NCBI GenBank assembly: GCA_001692895.1
Contig: KV748193.1
Location: 1,054,001-1,118,000 of the forward strand
DNA length: 64,000 bases
Reading direction: 5' to 3'
Source: Cenococcum geophilum 1.58
Lineage: Eukaryota > Ascomycota > Dothideomycetes > Gloniales > Gloniaceae
The translations under genes were made by a program, and so were the position numbers. Of this stretch, positions 21,484 through 32,500 are shown one piece after another. Numbering within the stretch: position 1 is the stretch's first letter; the number at the start of each line of letters is the position of its first letter. The notes beneath the pieces are model-generated. The model worked only from the letters and a program-made list of their open reading frames with translations. It searched no databases and had not been told where the DNA came from.

Positions 21484-24057
21484 ATATAGAGTCTCTTAGG
21501 AATCTTCTTACCCTACAGTCTACTACGGAAGCCCCCCCAGCCTCCTCCCCCTATAGCCTCCAGAACGAATTTAAGGCCCAAACAGCACGGCTATAGGATA
21601 TTTATAAGGCCTAGCGCTTGAAGAATACTACAAGGGCGTACGAGCCAAAGCAAAAAGAGTGGGAGGACTAGTGTGCGAGACTGGAAGGCAATATAGACGG
21701 CGCCTAGGTAACGGAAGATAAGCTTTGCTTATTTTTAGAGCAGTAAGTCATTAATCAAGAATCGCGGGCCGCTAGCTATTAAAAACGGAAGTTAAAACGG
21801 AAAGAGATATGGAAAGATGGTGAGCGGGCGAAGAAGAGGCAGAAGACAACCGCAGGAGGGCCGCTAAGGGGAAAGGCAGCCGTAGGGGTAGCCGCAGCCG
21901 CAGGGGAGGAAGCTATAAAGGAGGAAGAGATGTGGGATAAGAAGGCCCTAGACGCCCTATTTAACGAAACCGTCTAATACTTAGTTGTAAATAGCTACGT
22001 CTCCGCTATTACTAAGCTCTACGCGTAGCAGTCGGAAAGTAAGACCTCGCAGCCGCTATAGGGGGCGAAGCTCTTAGCAGTACTAGACAGCGTCCACCGC
22101 GACAAGGACCGGATTTAACGCGTTAACTTTATTGATTAAGGCCTATTTATAATTACTAGCAACTACAACGTTAAAGGGCTTAAAAAGGCGATTACTTGGT
22201 GCTAGGAGACGGGCTCTAAGATACCGGGTTCAGTTAAGTCTTACCTTTAAACTGCGGCTGAGCATTTATTAGGTTTGTATATTACGGTCCATATAGAGTA
22301 TTTACGGCTACCGTTTTCTAATCCGTTCCTTAGGCCATACTACCATTACCTGGGGTGAGAGTAGACGGGACATTTAGCTTACTAACCTTGTCCTTATTAA
22401 ACTAGAGAACAAAGGGCCTAAACCAGACGAGCTAGCGCCGTGTATAATTATATTAATGATATAGGGGAAGCAGAATTAATACGGCAAGGTTAAGTATATG
22501 GGCTATATACGCAATACTGACCCTATCCTCTACCCTCTCTCTACAATAGCCTTCTACTTCTTTAACCGCTGGGGCAAGAACGGCGCCAAGAGCTTCCCAT
22601 CCTTTTAGTAGCTAGAGGACTACTATAACCTATACATCTTCCCTGGTAGCATTAAAGTACCGTAATAGCCGTTAAGCTATTATACGCAATTTAAATAGAA
22701 TAAGAAGATGTTCTAGGGGGTAGGAATTTACTTAAAGGAGAAGACCTATAGCGCCCGTAAGTAGAGCGTCCGGCACGCCGAGCTTAGCGGTATTAAGGAG
22801 ACCCAAATTAGACGGGCCGGACGCTAGAATATAGACGCGATAACGGGAGCCTACCTTAGCTATCTACCTTGCGCGTTTATATGGTCGATCGCCGGCTTTC
22901 TAAAGGAAGAAAAGGGCTACTTTCTCCCCTATGCGCGAGAGGTGCCAGAGAAGGCCCTTTACTTAAAGATATGGCCTAAGACCGACGTCTGGCTAAAACG
23001 CATGGAGACCTACCACCTAGAGAAGGCCGATAATAAGGTCGTACGGCTTGACCTTATAGGCTTAGAATTTCTACGCCTCCTCCATGCGCTTAGGGTAATC
23101 CTATTATAGGACTTAGTAATCCTACGTAAGCAGTTCCCGCTCCACCCCCTATAGAAGGACTCCCTCTTTGGCTATAAGGAGTACCAGAGGTTCGCTACGC
23201 GGGTAGAAAGCTCGCTGGCCAGCGTAGTTACGCTAGATGAGATAATAATGTGGAAATACTGGCCCGCCCATAAGGCCATAGCTAAGCTAAGACACAAGGC
23301 CGCGATCTTAGAGATAAAGGGGGTTTAATTACGCGTGCAGACGATCTTAGAACGCCTTAGCGAGATGGAAAGGTCATTAGCATCATTTGTACCTATATAG
23401 ATCTAGCAAGGGAAGACGGGTATCTAGATAGGGCCTACAGAGTCTATACGTCCGTCTTTGGACGGCCCCATACCCGTACCTATATCCGTACCCGTACCCG
23501 TGCCTATACCCGCGTCCGTTCCTGAACGCGTTAACGGCCAGATTCCGTCTTTAGATAAACCCTCTCCCATATATCCGACCCCTAGAGAAATACTAAGAGG
23601 TCCTTAACTGTCTACTACCGTAGAGCCTGCTCAGCCGTCTACCATAACGTCTACTATAACGTCTACTATACCCCCGTAGCAGCTGCCGTAAGCTTCTACT
23701 ATACCCCTGCCGCAGCTGCCGCAAGCTAACGCTTAACCTCTCCTATTTATCCTTAACCTATAGGCGCCGCCAAGGAAATATAAAATGCTTTGGGGCGGTA
23801 ATTTGGTATTCCAGCTCTGGGCTAAGTGGACTTTAGGGCTAGCAGGTAGGCCGTTAATTAAAGCTCTCAATCGCTGCTGGGGGGCACGCTAGCGGGTTAA
23901 CGGCGAGGCTATGTTCTATAGCCGTCGCCGTAGGATAATTAAGGATATAAGACGGCGCGTAGAAGACGGTACGGCAAGAGACGAGAGATAGGCTATTAAC
24001 TAGCTAGAACAGCTACGAGGCCGGCGTTCTTTGGATTAGCTTTATAAGAATATCTAA
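21484..24057 (+). pseudogene. Crypton recombinase (Ndc10/CBF3-like with GCR1_C domain), disrupted
   Basis: The frame is interrupted by stop codons typical of RIP but recognisable from end to end. An N-terminal part with TTRAYEPKQKEWED (near 21630) precedes a basic Lys/Arg-Ala linker (21800-21900). Then comes a catalytic domain like the Ndc10/CBF3 centromere-binding family, which derives from tyrosine recombinases: the HxxR-equivalent reads YSARK (near 22750), followed by RRAGR near 22815 and a GAYLSYLP block near 22848 that holds the candidate nucleophilic tyrosine. A conserved block (DNKVVRLDLIGLEFLRLL) lies near 23030, then a Pro/Thr/Val-rich linker, and a GCR1_C-type DNA-binding domain near 23810-24000 (FYSRRRRIIKDI). 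The start is uncertain. It would cut and join the circular element to its target. Confidence 0.75.
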
Positions 24058-24109
24058 CTACTAGGCGGGGGAGGGAAAGGGAGGAAAAGGCTCCATATTA
24101 AGCAGTATA

Positions 24110-24390
24110 TATATATATATATAATACTATTTTACTATAGGACTACTATAGTAACCAAGACGCCTTAATGTAGGACTCTACTAGTAACTAAGACGTTTCA
24201 ATATAGGACTGCACTACAGTAACTAAGACGCCTTAATGTAGGACTATATACTCTAGTAACCGAGACGTCTCGATATAGGGCTGCACCGCAGCGACCGAGA
24301 CGCCTTAATATAGGACTATACTCTAGTAACCGAGACGTCTTAATATAGGACTACACTATAGTAACTAAGACGCCTTAATGTAGGAATAGA
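24110..24390. repeat. Direct-repeat array downstream of the Crypton A coding region
   Basis: About nine units of a 30-35 bp motif (AGTAACTAAGACGCCTTAAT plus TATAGGACT) follow the coding region. The same motif occurs in B (29758-29880) and C (33120-33350), where some units are inverted. Short repeats next to the element end could bind the recombinase, which is an inference. Confidence 0.85.
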
Positions 24391-25299
24391 GCCCGTTTAG
24401 GTGTTGTAAATTTAGAGCAACATTACGCGACCGTCCAGAAGTACCGATTTAACACAAATTATGTACCTTTTCGCCCAAAATCGCGTGCGAAAGTACTCGG
24501 GGGCGATCGCTGCGCGACCTCGTGCGGGGTTCGGGCGCGTTATCAGCAGGGGTGGCCCTAACCTCGTATTAACCCGGGTCGTAACCGCGCCAAATCAGCC
24601 CCCCCGATATGTGATAGGTATCTCGCCTATCCCCCTTAGATCTAAAAACTTATAGCTAATACGCCGTCAAGTTAAAGGTACCGCGACACCTCTAGCACAT
24701 CCTGTAGAATTCTTGCTAATTCTAGGGTATGCTAACTTTATAATATCTGCTTAGTCTATAACCTAATCTATAACTATATCCTGCGGCTTTATAATTATAT
24801 CGCTTTATAGCTATATTACTAAGACCTTTGCCCTACTACAAAATTCTATAGTTCTAGGAAAAGAGTCTTCTTTCTTTTTAAGCAAATTTTGCAATATAGG
24901 GATTATTTCCCCTATACTATTCTAGATCCTTTCTATCTTATAATCTAGACGTCTTAATAACCTATTAGCAGGATTTATCTTTCCTAGGCGGTACGTAATT
25001 TTAAAGTTATACTATAATAGTACCTCTACCTATTTTATTTGTTAACCGTTTAATACCTTTATAGTTATAAAGTATTCTAGGTTATTATAGTCTATAAGGA
25101 CTTTAATAAGATAATTACTTTCTATATAATAATATCGCTAGTACTTTATTACTGCGATTATTGCGAGTAGCTCCTAGTTATATATTATATAACGCTACTT
25201 TATAGGGGTTATTTTCCTTAACTAAAACGCTATAGAATACTATTCTCTATCTTTTAATTAAGATATAATTACCCCTAGGGTAAAGCTAGATATATCCGT

Positions 25300-26300
25300 T
25301 TTAAGGTATATATATAGCTCCTAGCAGAAGTATATTAGGATAGGCGCCGACGTAAATAAATCCTTTAACCAGTTTATTACCTACTTAATAGCTTCCCTAA
25401 ATATAAAGGGTCCTAACTTTTTACTATTCTTAGATTTTTTTAGTAGATTAGTAATTAGGAGTATTACTTATAAATAGTAAATAATAAACCTTTAGTAGAA
25501 GTTTACCGTGCCTAAGAAAACCTATACTTCTCTAAATATTATAGGGTATAGTTATTTCCTAATAGCGTTTACCTAGCTTTTCTTTATTAATATTTCATTA
25601 ACGCTAATAATAAAGCCTAGAAAATTAATGCTAGTAATATAGAATAAGGATTTTTTTAGGTTTATATAGAGCTCGTATTCCCGTAGTTTTTTAAGTACTA
25701 TTTACACGTAGTGCGTATATACTTCGTAGTTATTAGAGTAGACTATAATGTTATTAAGATAGACTATATATATTATGTCTAATAGGCCCAATAATACCTT
25801 ATTAATATAGGCCTAAAATATCACTAGTGCGTTAGTAAGTCTAAATGGCATTACTAGGTACTTAAAGTGGCCGTACTATATTTAAAACGCCGTTTTCTAC
25901 TTATTGCCGGCTTTAATCCGGATTCAATAGTATATATCTTTTAAATTTAGTTTTGTAAATATCTTTACGCCCAACAGCCTATTAATAAGCTCCCTTATTA
26001 AGGGTAGCGGGTAGCAATTCTTTATAGTAATCCTATTAAGCGCCTAATAGTTAATATAGAGGTAAAGGGTCCCGTCCTTCATTGGTATAAATATAATTAG
26101 TACCCCTACTAGGCTTATAGAGGGCCAAATCTATCCTTTTTAAAGATTATCTACTATATACTAACGCAATACGGCTAGCTTATTTTTTAATAAGTTATAT
26201 AGTGGTCCGAAAGGAGGTTACTTATCCCCTATATCTATCTTATGCTTAACTAATATAGGGTTAGGTAAGGTTTATGCAGCCTCTTTATTAAAAACCTCTT
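25300..26300 (-). pseudogene. Reverse transcriptase region of the G2 element
   Basis: On the minus strand the reverse transcriptase blocks can be followed, with the catalytic loop near 25735-25775 and the following segment of leucine-arginine-glutamate-tyrosine type near 25680-25710. Gag with a zinc knuckle lies further upstream (near 26960-27010). It is heavily RIP-altered. Confidence 0.65.
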
Positions 26301-26959
26301 CTAGGTCCGTATATTCCTATGGAATCTCTAGTTCCTTAACTACATATAGCCAGACATCCGAAAATAAATACCCTATGTCTTTATTCTTGGGGTTAAGAGT
26401 GGCATATATAGTATATGCCCACCCTTCTTCTTATATATGGCTTAGGAAAGTCTCTTAATCCTTAACTATAATACGCGATTAAGACTTCCGGTGTCGATAT
26501 AAGGCTAAAGGCTAATTAATATCTAGGTTAACTTAGTAAAGCTATAGGTATCCTAAAACAAGGTTATATTCCTTAATTTCTATAGCATAGAAGCGTATCT
26601 CCTACGTGTCCTATAGACCGTTACGGTCCTAGCTAGCAACGGGAAACGTCTATTCCCCGTAGCACGGAATCTAGTAGCCTTTAATACTTTAAACGGTGCG
26701 TACCTATAAGCCGCTAAGGTCCAAATCTAATTCTTTTACTAGTAATTAAGAAATAAACCTTATATTCGCGCCGCTGTCCATAAGGTAGTCTCGCGTCACC
26801 TATTTATTATTAACTTAAATGGAGACAAGAATAACTATATGGTAGTTTACTCCCTCCTTCTTTTACTAGCCTAGTGTAAGGGAGTAAAGATTTACTAGAC
26901 TGTTTCTTTTCCCAATTAGGCCGACTCTTACTTCTTCTATTAGTAGAAGCGGCTTATAT

Positions 26960-27010
26960 AGCCCTTTTTGCCGTAGTTATAATAGGTATATGTCTCCTAG
27001 TTTCCCTTTT
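26960..27010 (-). pseudogene. gag zinc-knuckle region of the G2 element
   Basis: On the minus strand the spacing and surrounding residues (tyrosine-asparagine-x-glycine-lysine-lysine-glycine) match a CCHC knuckle of a gypsy Gag. It lies about 1.1 kb from the 5' LTR, as expected for the C-terminal part of Gag. Relic. Confidence 0.6.
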
Positions 27011-28115
27011 ACGGATTAGGTCTCTACCTATTGTTATTTTTAAGTTAACTAGCGTTACTTTAGGGCTGCGAGGCCTACTCGCGTTGTCCTTCCGTAGAGC
27101 AGTTAGGTTAGAATCTGCCCCTATTATTAAAGCTAGGTCTAGTCCTACGCTCTTTATTATTAGCGTCTTATTTCTTTCACTTACCTAAATAGTTTCTTTT
27201 AGTATTCTTAATCCGAGTAGCTTTAGAGATAAGCTTTTCTTAAGAGGTAGTAGGAATTTCGCCCTTCTCTTATATGGCCTATTAAATCTTAGGTTATAGC
27301 TTAGCAAGTAGCTAGTGAAGTTATATAGCGTTATCCTATAGATTTAAGTAGGGTATATTATCTTCTAGTTCTTTTAAGTAGTTTATAAACTAAACCATAG
27401 TCTAACTATCCTGCTATTTAGCGCTGTGGTATCGCTAGTTATAGTCTATCCCTTAATTAGTAGGGTCTTAGACCTAATTAACCAACTAGGTTCTAAGTTT
27501 ACTAAATTTAAGGGGTATAATAAGTTTCTTCTTATAGCGTGTTTACAAACTCTTAACGGTGCCATATAGGAAGGTAGAAGTAATTAGTGTCTAATTATAC
27601 TTATTAAAGTAACGTTTTAGATCTAGCCGAAACTTAGTTTTGCATTAACAGATAAAATAATTATAGTTTTAGAGACTATTACTATAGTACTTATTAGGTT
27701 CCTTTGTGCAGAATTTAGGTTTTTTTAATATTATAGCGTAGTGTAGCGTTACCCCTTTAAGTCCACTTTGTGTTTAGGGTGTCTATACTTCCCCTAATTG
27801 CCCTTATAATTGTTTTTGGTAGTCTTAATATACTTATCTTAATTATATCTCCAACTCCTTCATTTTTTATAGGGTCTCGCGTAGCGACTGCTCTAATAAC
27901 TCCTTAGCGGTAATCGTTTCTAAGGGTCCCGTAAAGTTAAATAGGCCAGCCATAGCTTTCTAGTCCACTCTTTTATAAGTAAAGGGAATGCGCTTCTCTG
28001 GGGAGACTCTCTAAGCCTTCTATAGTAAGGGCGTTGCTTTATAGGGTAAAGGAGTATAGTCTATTATTGTTAATTAATAGCCGTACGTCCCTAACGGATT
28101 ATAAGCAATTAGAAT

Positions 28116-28423
28116 TATAAGAGGCTAGTCTAACCGGAACGTATAATTATCTAATTAATAGTGTTACTGGTAAGTAGAGGGTAAGTTAAAGGTAGAATAA
28201 GTTTTATATATTAAAGGATAAATGCTTCTAACCACTTCTATTTAGAGACTAATTGCTAGTTCTTCTCTAGAGGGGAACTAGCTTCCTATATATTCCTTCC
28301 AAGATACTAGTAAAACCTTTTACCCCTAACCTATCTAACTATGTCTTTTGGAACATAGATAGGACATAAATAAAACCTCCTACCGTTTTATTAGATATAT
28401 ACCTTCTGGGGGATTCCGTTATA
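28116..28423 (-). repeat. G2 LTR (5' LTR in element orientation)
   Basis: This 308-bp repeat is the partner of 2948-3255. It begins TATAAGAGGCTAG and ends GATTCCGTTATA. The right target copy ATAAG is at 28424-28428. Confidence 0.9.
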
Positions 28424-28428
28424 ATAAG

Positions 28429-29514
28429 TTTAATAACTTATATATATCTTCTTTTTATATTTAAGCATCTTATTTAGGGCTATTATAATTGAAATCCTCT
28501 ACTAGGATAGGTTTTTAGTAGTATTAGTACTGCCTTAAAGGTGTTTTATAGCTTATTTTGCAGCTAATTAGGTAAAGGCCGCCCCTATTAAAATAAGTAC
28601 CCTAAGTCTCTTTTACTAAGTAATTATCTAGTTCCTATTACTTATCCTACTTAATTCCTTTTTTATATGCGTTTCCCTATAGTATAGCTATAATTTAGTG
28701 TAATTTAGTACGTCTTGTCCTAATAGCCTTTAGGTATACTAAAAATGTTTTATATACTATCTTTTACTATACTTTATATATTTAATTCCTTTATATTTAG
28801 GGTGGTTTTTAATTTTATAGGTATTTATATATTCCCTATACCTTGTCTGCCTTATATATATACTTTAAGTATATTTCTATTATTAATATTTAAAGTATTA
28901 TTATATTTAGGCTTTGTGATAATATAGCTAGGCCTTATACTAAAGGCTATTTATAACTACTTCTTTATAGGCTACTGCTATTTATATTTTTTAGGTTAAT
29001 AAGTTAATTATTAAAATACTACGTGTTTTAACCCTTTAAACCCCTAGTAATTTTCCTATATATCTTATATAAATTTTATATAATTATATAACTTTAGCCT
29101 TAGTAATTCCTAAGGTAATAATCTAGTCTTTTACTTATTAGTTAGGGAGTATAATTTTTATATTACTACTATATAAAATCTTTACTATTACTATTTTTAG
29201 TATATATGCCTTAATTAATATAAGGATTTATTCTAGTATTAGGTAAAACCTAAGTAGATAGTTATATAGCCGTAAGGTATAGGCGACTCTAAGGTAACCT
29301 AGGGGTGACTTACCCGTAAGGTATATGCGCTATATATGCCTAGGGAAAACCCTTTCTACCTCGTATATAGACTCCTCCTTTTCCCTTAAGGATTCGTCTC
29401 TGTCTATATAATATACCCTATTATTCTATTATTAGACTCTCTATTTATATTCTTACCTTATATTTAAATCCTTACCAATCCCCTTAGGAGGATAGCCGGT
29501 TTAATTTTTCTATA
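28429..29514. other. AT-rich relic DNA, continuation of the older locus
   Basis: This is the continuation of 2381-2947 once G2 is taken out. It is very AT-rich and has no recognisable gene; the 60-residue Ile/Phe/Tyr-rich open frame at 28745-28927 is compositional. Two copies of CCGTAAGGTATA (near 29272 and 29311) suggest a local duplication or part of an LTR. It may be the leader of the coding-like block that starts at 29515, which is unproven. Confidence 0.5.
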
Positions 29515-29535
29515 ATGCCTCTAAAAAGAAAACCA
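29515..29535 (+). pseudogene. Start of a coding-like block cut by Crypton B
   Basis: An ATG opens a lysine-rich N terminus (MPLKRKP) and runs straight into the Crypton core at 29536. Coding-like DNA resumes beyond the Crypton pair, at 44916. I recognise no family; the beginning resembles gag starts of gypsy elements, so an older retroelement is the leading guess. Confidence 0.35.
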
Positions 29536-29894
29536 ATACCTATTACATATGGGGGGGGCTAATTTGGCGCGGTTACGACCCGGGTTAATACGAGGTTAGG
29601 GCTACCCCTGCTAATAACGCGCCCGAACCCCACACGAGGTCACGCAGCGACTGCCCCCAAGTACCTTCGCGCGCGATTTTGGGCGAAAAGGTATATAATT
29701 TAAGTTTAATCGGTACTTCTGGGGGGTCGCGTAATATTACTCTAAATTTAATATACTTGTACTGTAGTAACTAAGACGCCTTAATATAGGACTATACTCT
29801 AGTAACCGAGACGTCTTAATATAGAACTGTACTACGGTCACTGCAGTCCTATATTAAGGCGTCTTAGTTACTATAGTAAAATAACTATTTAGAT

Positions 29895-32500
29895 ATTCTT
29901 ATAAAGCCAATCTAAAGAATGCTGGCCTTGTAGCTATTCTAGCTAGTTAATAGCCTATCTCTTATCTCTTGCCGTACCGTCTTCTACACGCCGTCTTATA
30001 TCCTTAATTATCCTATAGCGACGGCTATAGAATATAGCCTCGCTATTAACCCGCCAGCGTGCCCCCTAGCAACGGTTAAAAGCTTTAATTAACGGCCTAC
30101 CCGCTAGCTTTAAAGTCCACTTAGTTTAAAGCTAGAAGACTAAATTACTACCTTAAAGCATTTTATATTTCCTTAGCGGCGCCTATAGGTTAAGGATAAA
30201 TAGAAGAGATAGTTAAGTATTAGCTTATACCTGCGTTAGTAGGGGTAATACAGATATAGTAAACGGCTAAGCGGGTGGTACGGATATAGTAGACAGCTAA
30301 ATAGGCGGTGTAGATATTATAGATGGCTAAGCGAATAATATAGATATTATAGACAGCTAAGCAGATAATACGGATATTATAGACGGCTAAGCGGGTAGTG
30401 CGGATATTGTAGACAGCTAAGCGGGCAGCGTGGATATAGTAGACGTTATAATAGACAGTGCGGGCTTGCCTAAAGGTAGACGTATAGACTCTATAGGCCC
30501 TATCTAGATACCTGTCTTTCCTTACTAGATCTATATAGGTGTAAATAATACTAATAACCTTTTTATCTCGCTAAGGCGTTCTAAGATCGTTTATACGCGT
30601 AATTAAACCCCCTTTATCTTAGAGATCGCGGCCTTATATCTTAGCTTAGCTACGGCCTTATAGGCGGGCTAGTATTTCCGTATTATTAGCTCGTCTAGCG
30701 TAACTATATTAGTTAGCGAGCTTTCTACCTATATAGCGAACCTTCGGTACTTCTTATAGCTAAAGAGGGGGTCTTTTTATAGGGGGTGGAGCGGGAACTG
30801 CTTGCGTAGAATTACTAAGTCCTATAATAGGATTACCCTAAGCGCGCGGAGGAGGCATAGAAATTCTAAGCCTATAAGGTTAAGCTATACGACCTTATTA
30901 TTAGCCCTACTTAGGTAGTAGGCCTCCATACGTTTTAGCCAGACGTTAGTTTTGGGCTATATCTTTAAATAAAGGGCCTTCTTTAGCACCTCCCGTACGC
31001 GAGGAAGAAAGTAGCCCTTTTCTTTCTTTAGGAAGCCGGTAATTGACTGTATAAACACACGGGGTAGGTAGCTAAGGTAGGCTCCCGTTATCGCGTCCGT
31101 ATTCTAGTATCCGGCCTATTTAATTTAGGTTTTCTTAACGCCGCTAAGCTTAATATGCCAGACGCTCTGCTTATAGGCGCTATAGGTCTTCTCCTTTAAG
31201 TAAATTCCTACCCCCTAAAATATCTTTTTATTCTATTTAAACTGCGTATAATAGCTTAGCGGCTATTGCGGTACTTTAATACTACTAGGGAAGATATATA
31301 GGTTATAGTAGTCCTCCGGCTACTAAAAGGATGGGAAGATCTTAGCGCTATCTTTACCCTAGCGGTTAAAGAAGTAGAAGGCTATTATAGAGAGGGGGTA
31401 GAGAATAGGGTTAGCGTTCCGTATATAGCCTATATACTTAACCTTGCCGTGCTAATTCTGCTTCCCTTATATTATTAACATAATTATATATAGCGCTAAC
31501 TCGTCCAGTTTAGGCCCTTTGTTCTTTAGTTTAATAAGGATAAAGTTAGTAAGCTAAATGTCTCGTCTACTTTTACTATAGGTAACGGTAGTATGGCCTA
31601 AGGAACGGGTTAGAAAACGGCAGCTATATAAACTGGGTAGGGTATATATAAACCTAATAAATGCTTAGCTGTAGTTTAAAGGTAAGACTTAACTAAACCT
31701 AGTATCTTAGAGCCTGTCTCCCAGTACTAAGTAATCGCCTTTTTAAGCCCTTTAACGTTGTAGCCGCTAATAATTGTAAATAGGCCTTAATTAATAAAGT
31801 TAACGCGTTAAATCCGGTCCTTATTACGGCGGACACTATCTAGTACTACTAAGAGCTTCGCTCCCCGTGGTAGCTACGTAGTTTTACCTTTTAATTACTA
31901 TATATAGAGCTTAGTAATAGCGGAGACGTAGCTATTTATAACTAAGTATTGGACTGTTTTATTAAATAGGGCGTTTAGGGCCTTCTTGTCCCATATCTCC
32001 CCTTCCTCCTTTATAGCTTCCTCCCCTATACCTATAGCTGCCCCTATAGCTGCCTCTGCGGCTGCCCCTACGGCTATCTTCCCCCCTAGCTGCCTTACCC
32101 GCTTAACCGTCTTTTACCTCTTTTTTACCCGCTTGCCATCTTTCTATATCTTTTTCTATTTTAACTTCTGTTTTTAATAGCTAGCAGCCCGTAATTCTTA
32201 GTTAATAACTTACTGCTCTAAAAATAGGTAAAGCTTATTTTTTATTACCTAGGCGCCGTCCGTATTACCTTCTAGTCTTATATACCAGTCTTCTTACTCT
32301 TTCTACTTTGGCTCGTACACCCTTATAGTATTCTTTAAGCGCTGGGCCTTATAAATATTATATAGCCGTAACGTCTAGGCCTTAAATTCGTTCTAGAGGC
32401 TATAGAAGGAGGGGGAGGAGAAGGCTAGGAGGGCTTCCTTTGACTATAAAGTAGACTGTAGGGTAAGAAGATTCTTAAAAGACTCTATCTCCGCAAGAGG
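29895..32500 (-). pseudogene. Recombinase of Crypton B, RIP-altered
   Basis: It is the minus-strand counterpart of the coding region at 21484-24057. The GCR1_C-like C-terminal block (29900-30110), repeat-rich linker (30230-30450), conserved middle block (30800-31020), catalytic part (31060-31500) and N-terminal basic part (31990-32520) align in order. Stop codons are frequent throughout, mostly of the C-to-T or G-to-A kind. The 63-residue plus-strand frame at 31986-32177 is its shadow. Confidence 0.75.
30230..30450 (-). repeat. 30-bp coding repeat in Crypton B (10-residue linker repeat)
   Basis: Seven or so units of the type GCGGATATTGTAGACAGCTA plus AGCGGGCAGT occur. On the coding (minus) strand the period is ten codons, within the linker between the catalytic part and the GCR1_C domain. 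Copy A has only the precursor-like ACGTCTACTATA repeats at 23640-23680. C has the same expansion at 33700-33915. Confidence 0.8.

Larger units (their letters stand above)
21083..24621 (+). mobile_element. Crypton A (tyrosine-recombinase DNA transposon)
   Basis: This 3.5-kb insertion in G2 is flanked by one shared ATAGGTAT core at each edge (21075-21082 and 24614-24621). It has no long terminal repeats or TIRs, as expected of Cryptons, which are believed to move as circles joined by short matching sequences. It holds one large coding region (about 21484-24057), a direct-repeat array (24110-24390) and a GC-richer 3' end. Copies B and C (29544 and 32913) show the same ends in the opposite orientation. 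It is visibly less RIP-altered than those two. Confidence 0.8.
2948..28423 (-). mobile_element. Ty3/gypsy element G2, complete length, split by three insertions (broken fossil)
   Basis: LTRs of 308 bp each lie at 2948-3255 and 28116-28423, flanked by ATAAG at 2943-2947 and 28424-28428. Read on the minus strand, a gag-type zinc knuckle lies near 26960-27010, reverse transcriptase near 25300-26300 and integrase near 20050-20900, followed by an unusually long 3' region. The body is interrupted by a G1 gypsy element (3504-14747), TIR element T1 (15442-18451) and Crypton A (21083-24621). Without them the element is about 7.6 kb, normal for Ty3/gypsy. It is heavily RIP-altered, with very many breaks, and is older than all three insertions. 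Confidence 0.9.

Noticed and set aside
24461-24655. 64-residue frame at the end of Crypton A
   Set aside because: It lies in the conserved non-coding end of the element and runs across the element boundary; copies B and C do not keep it.
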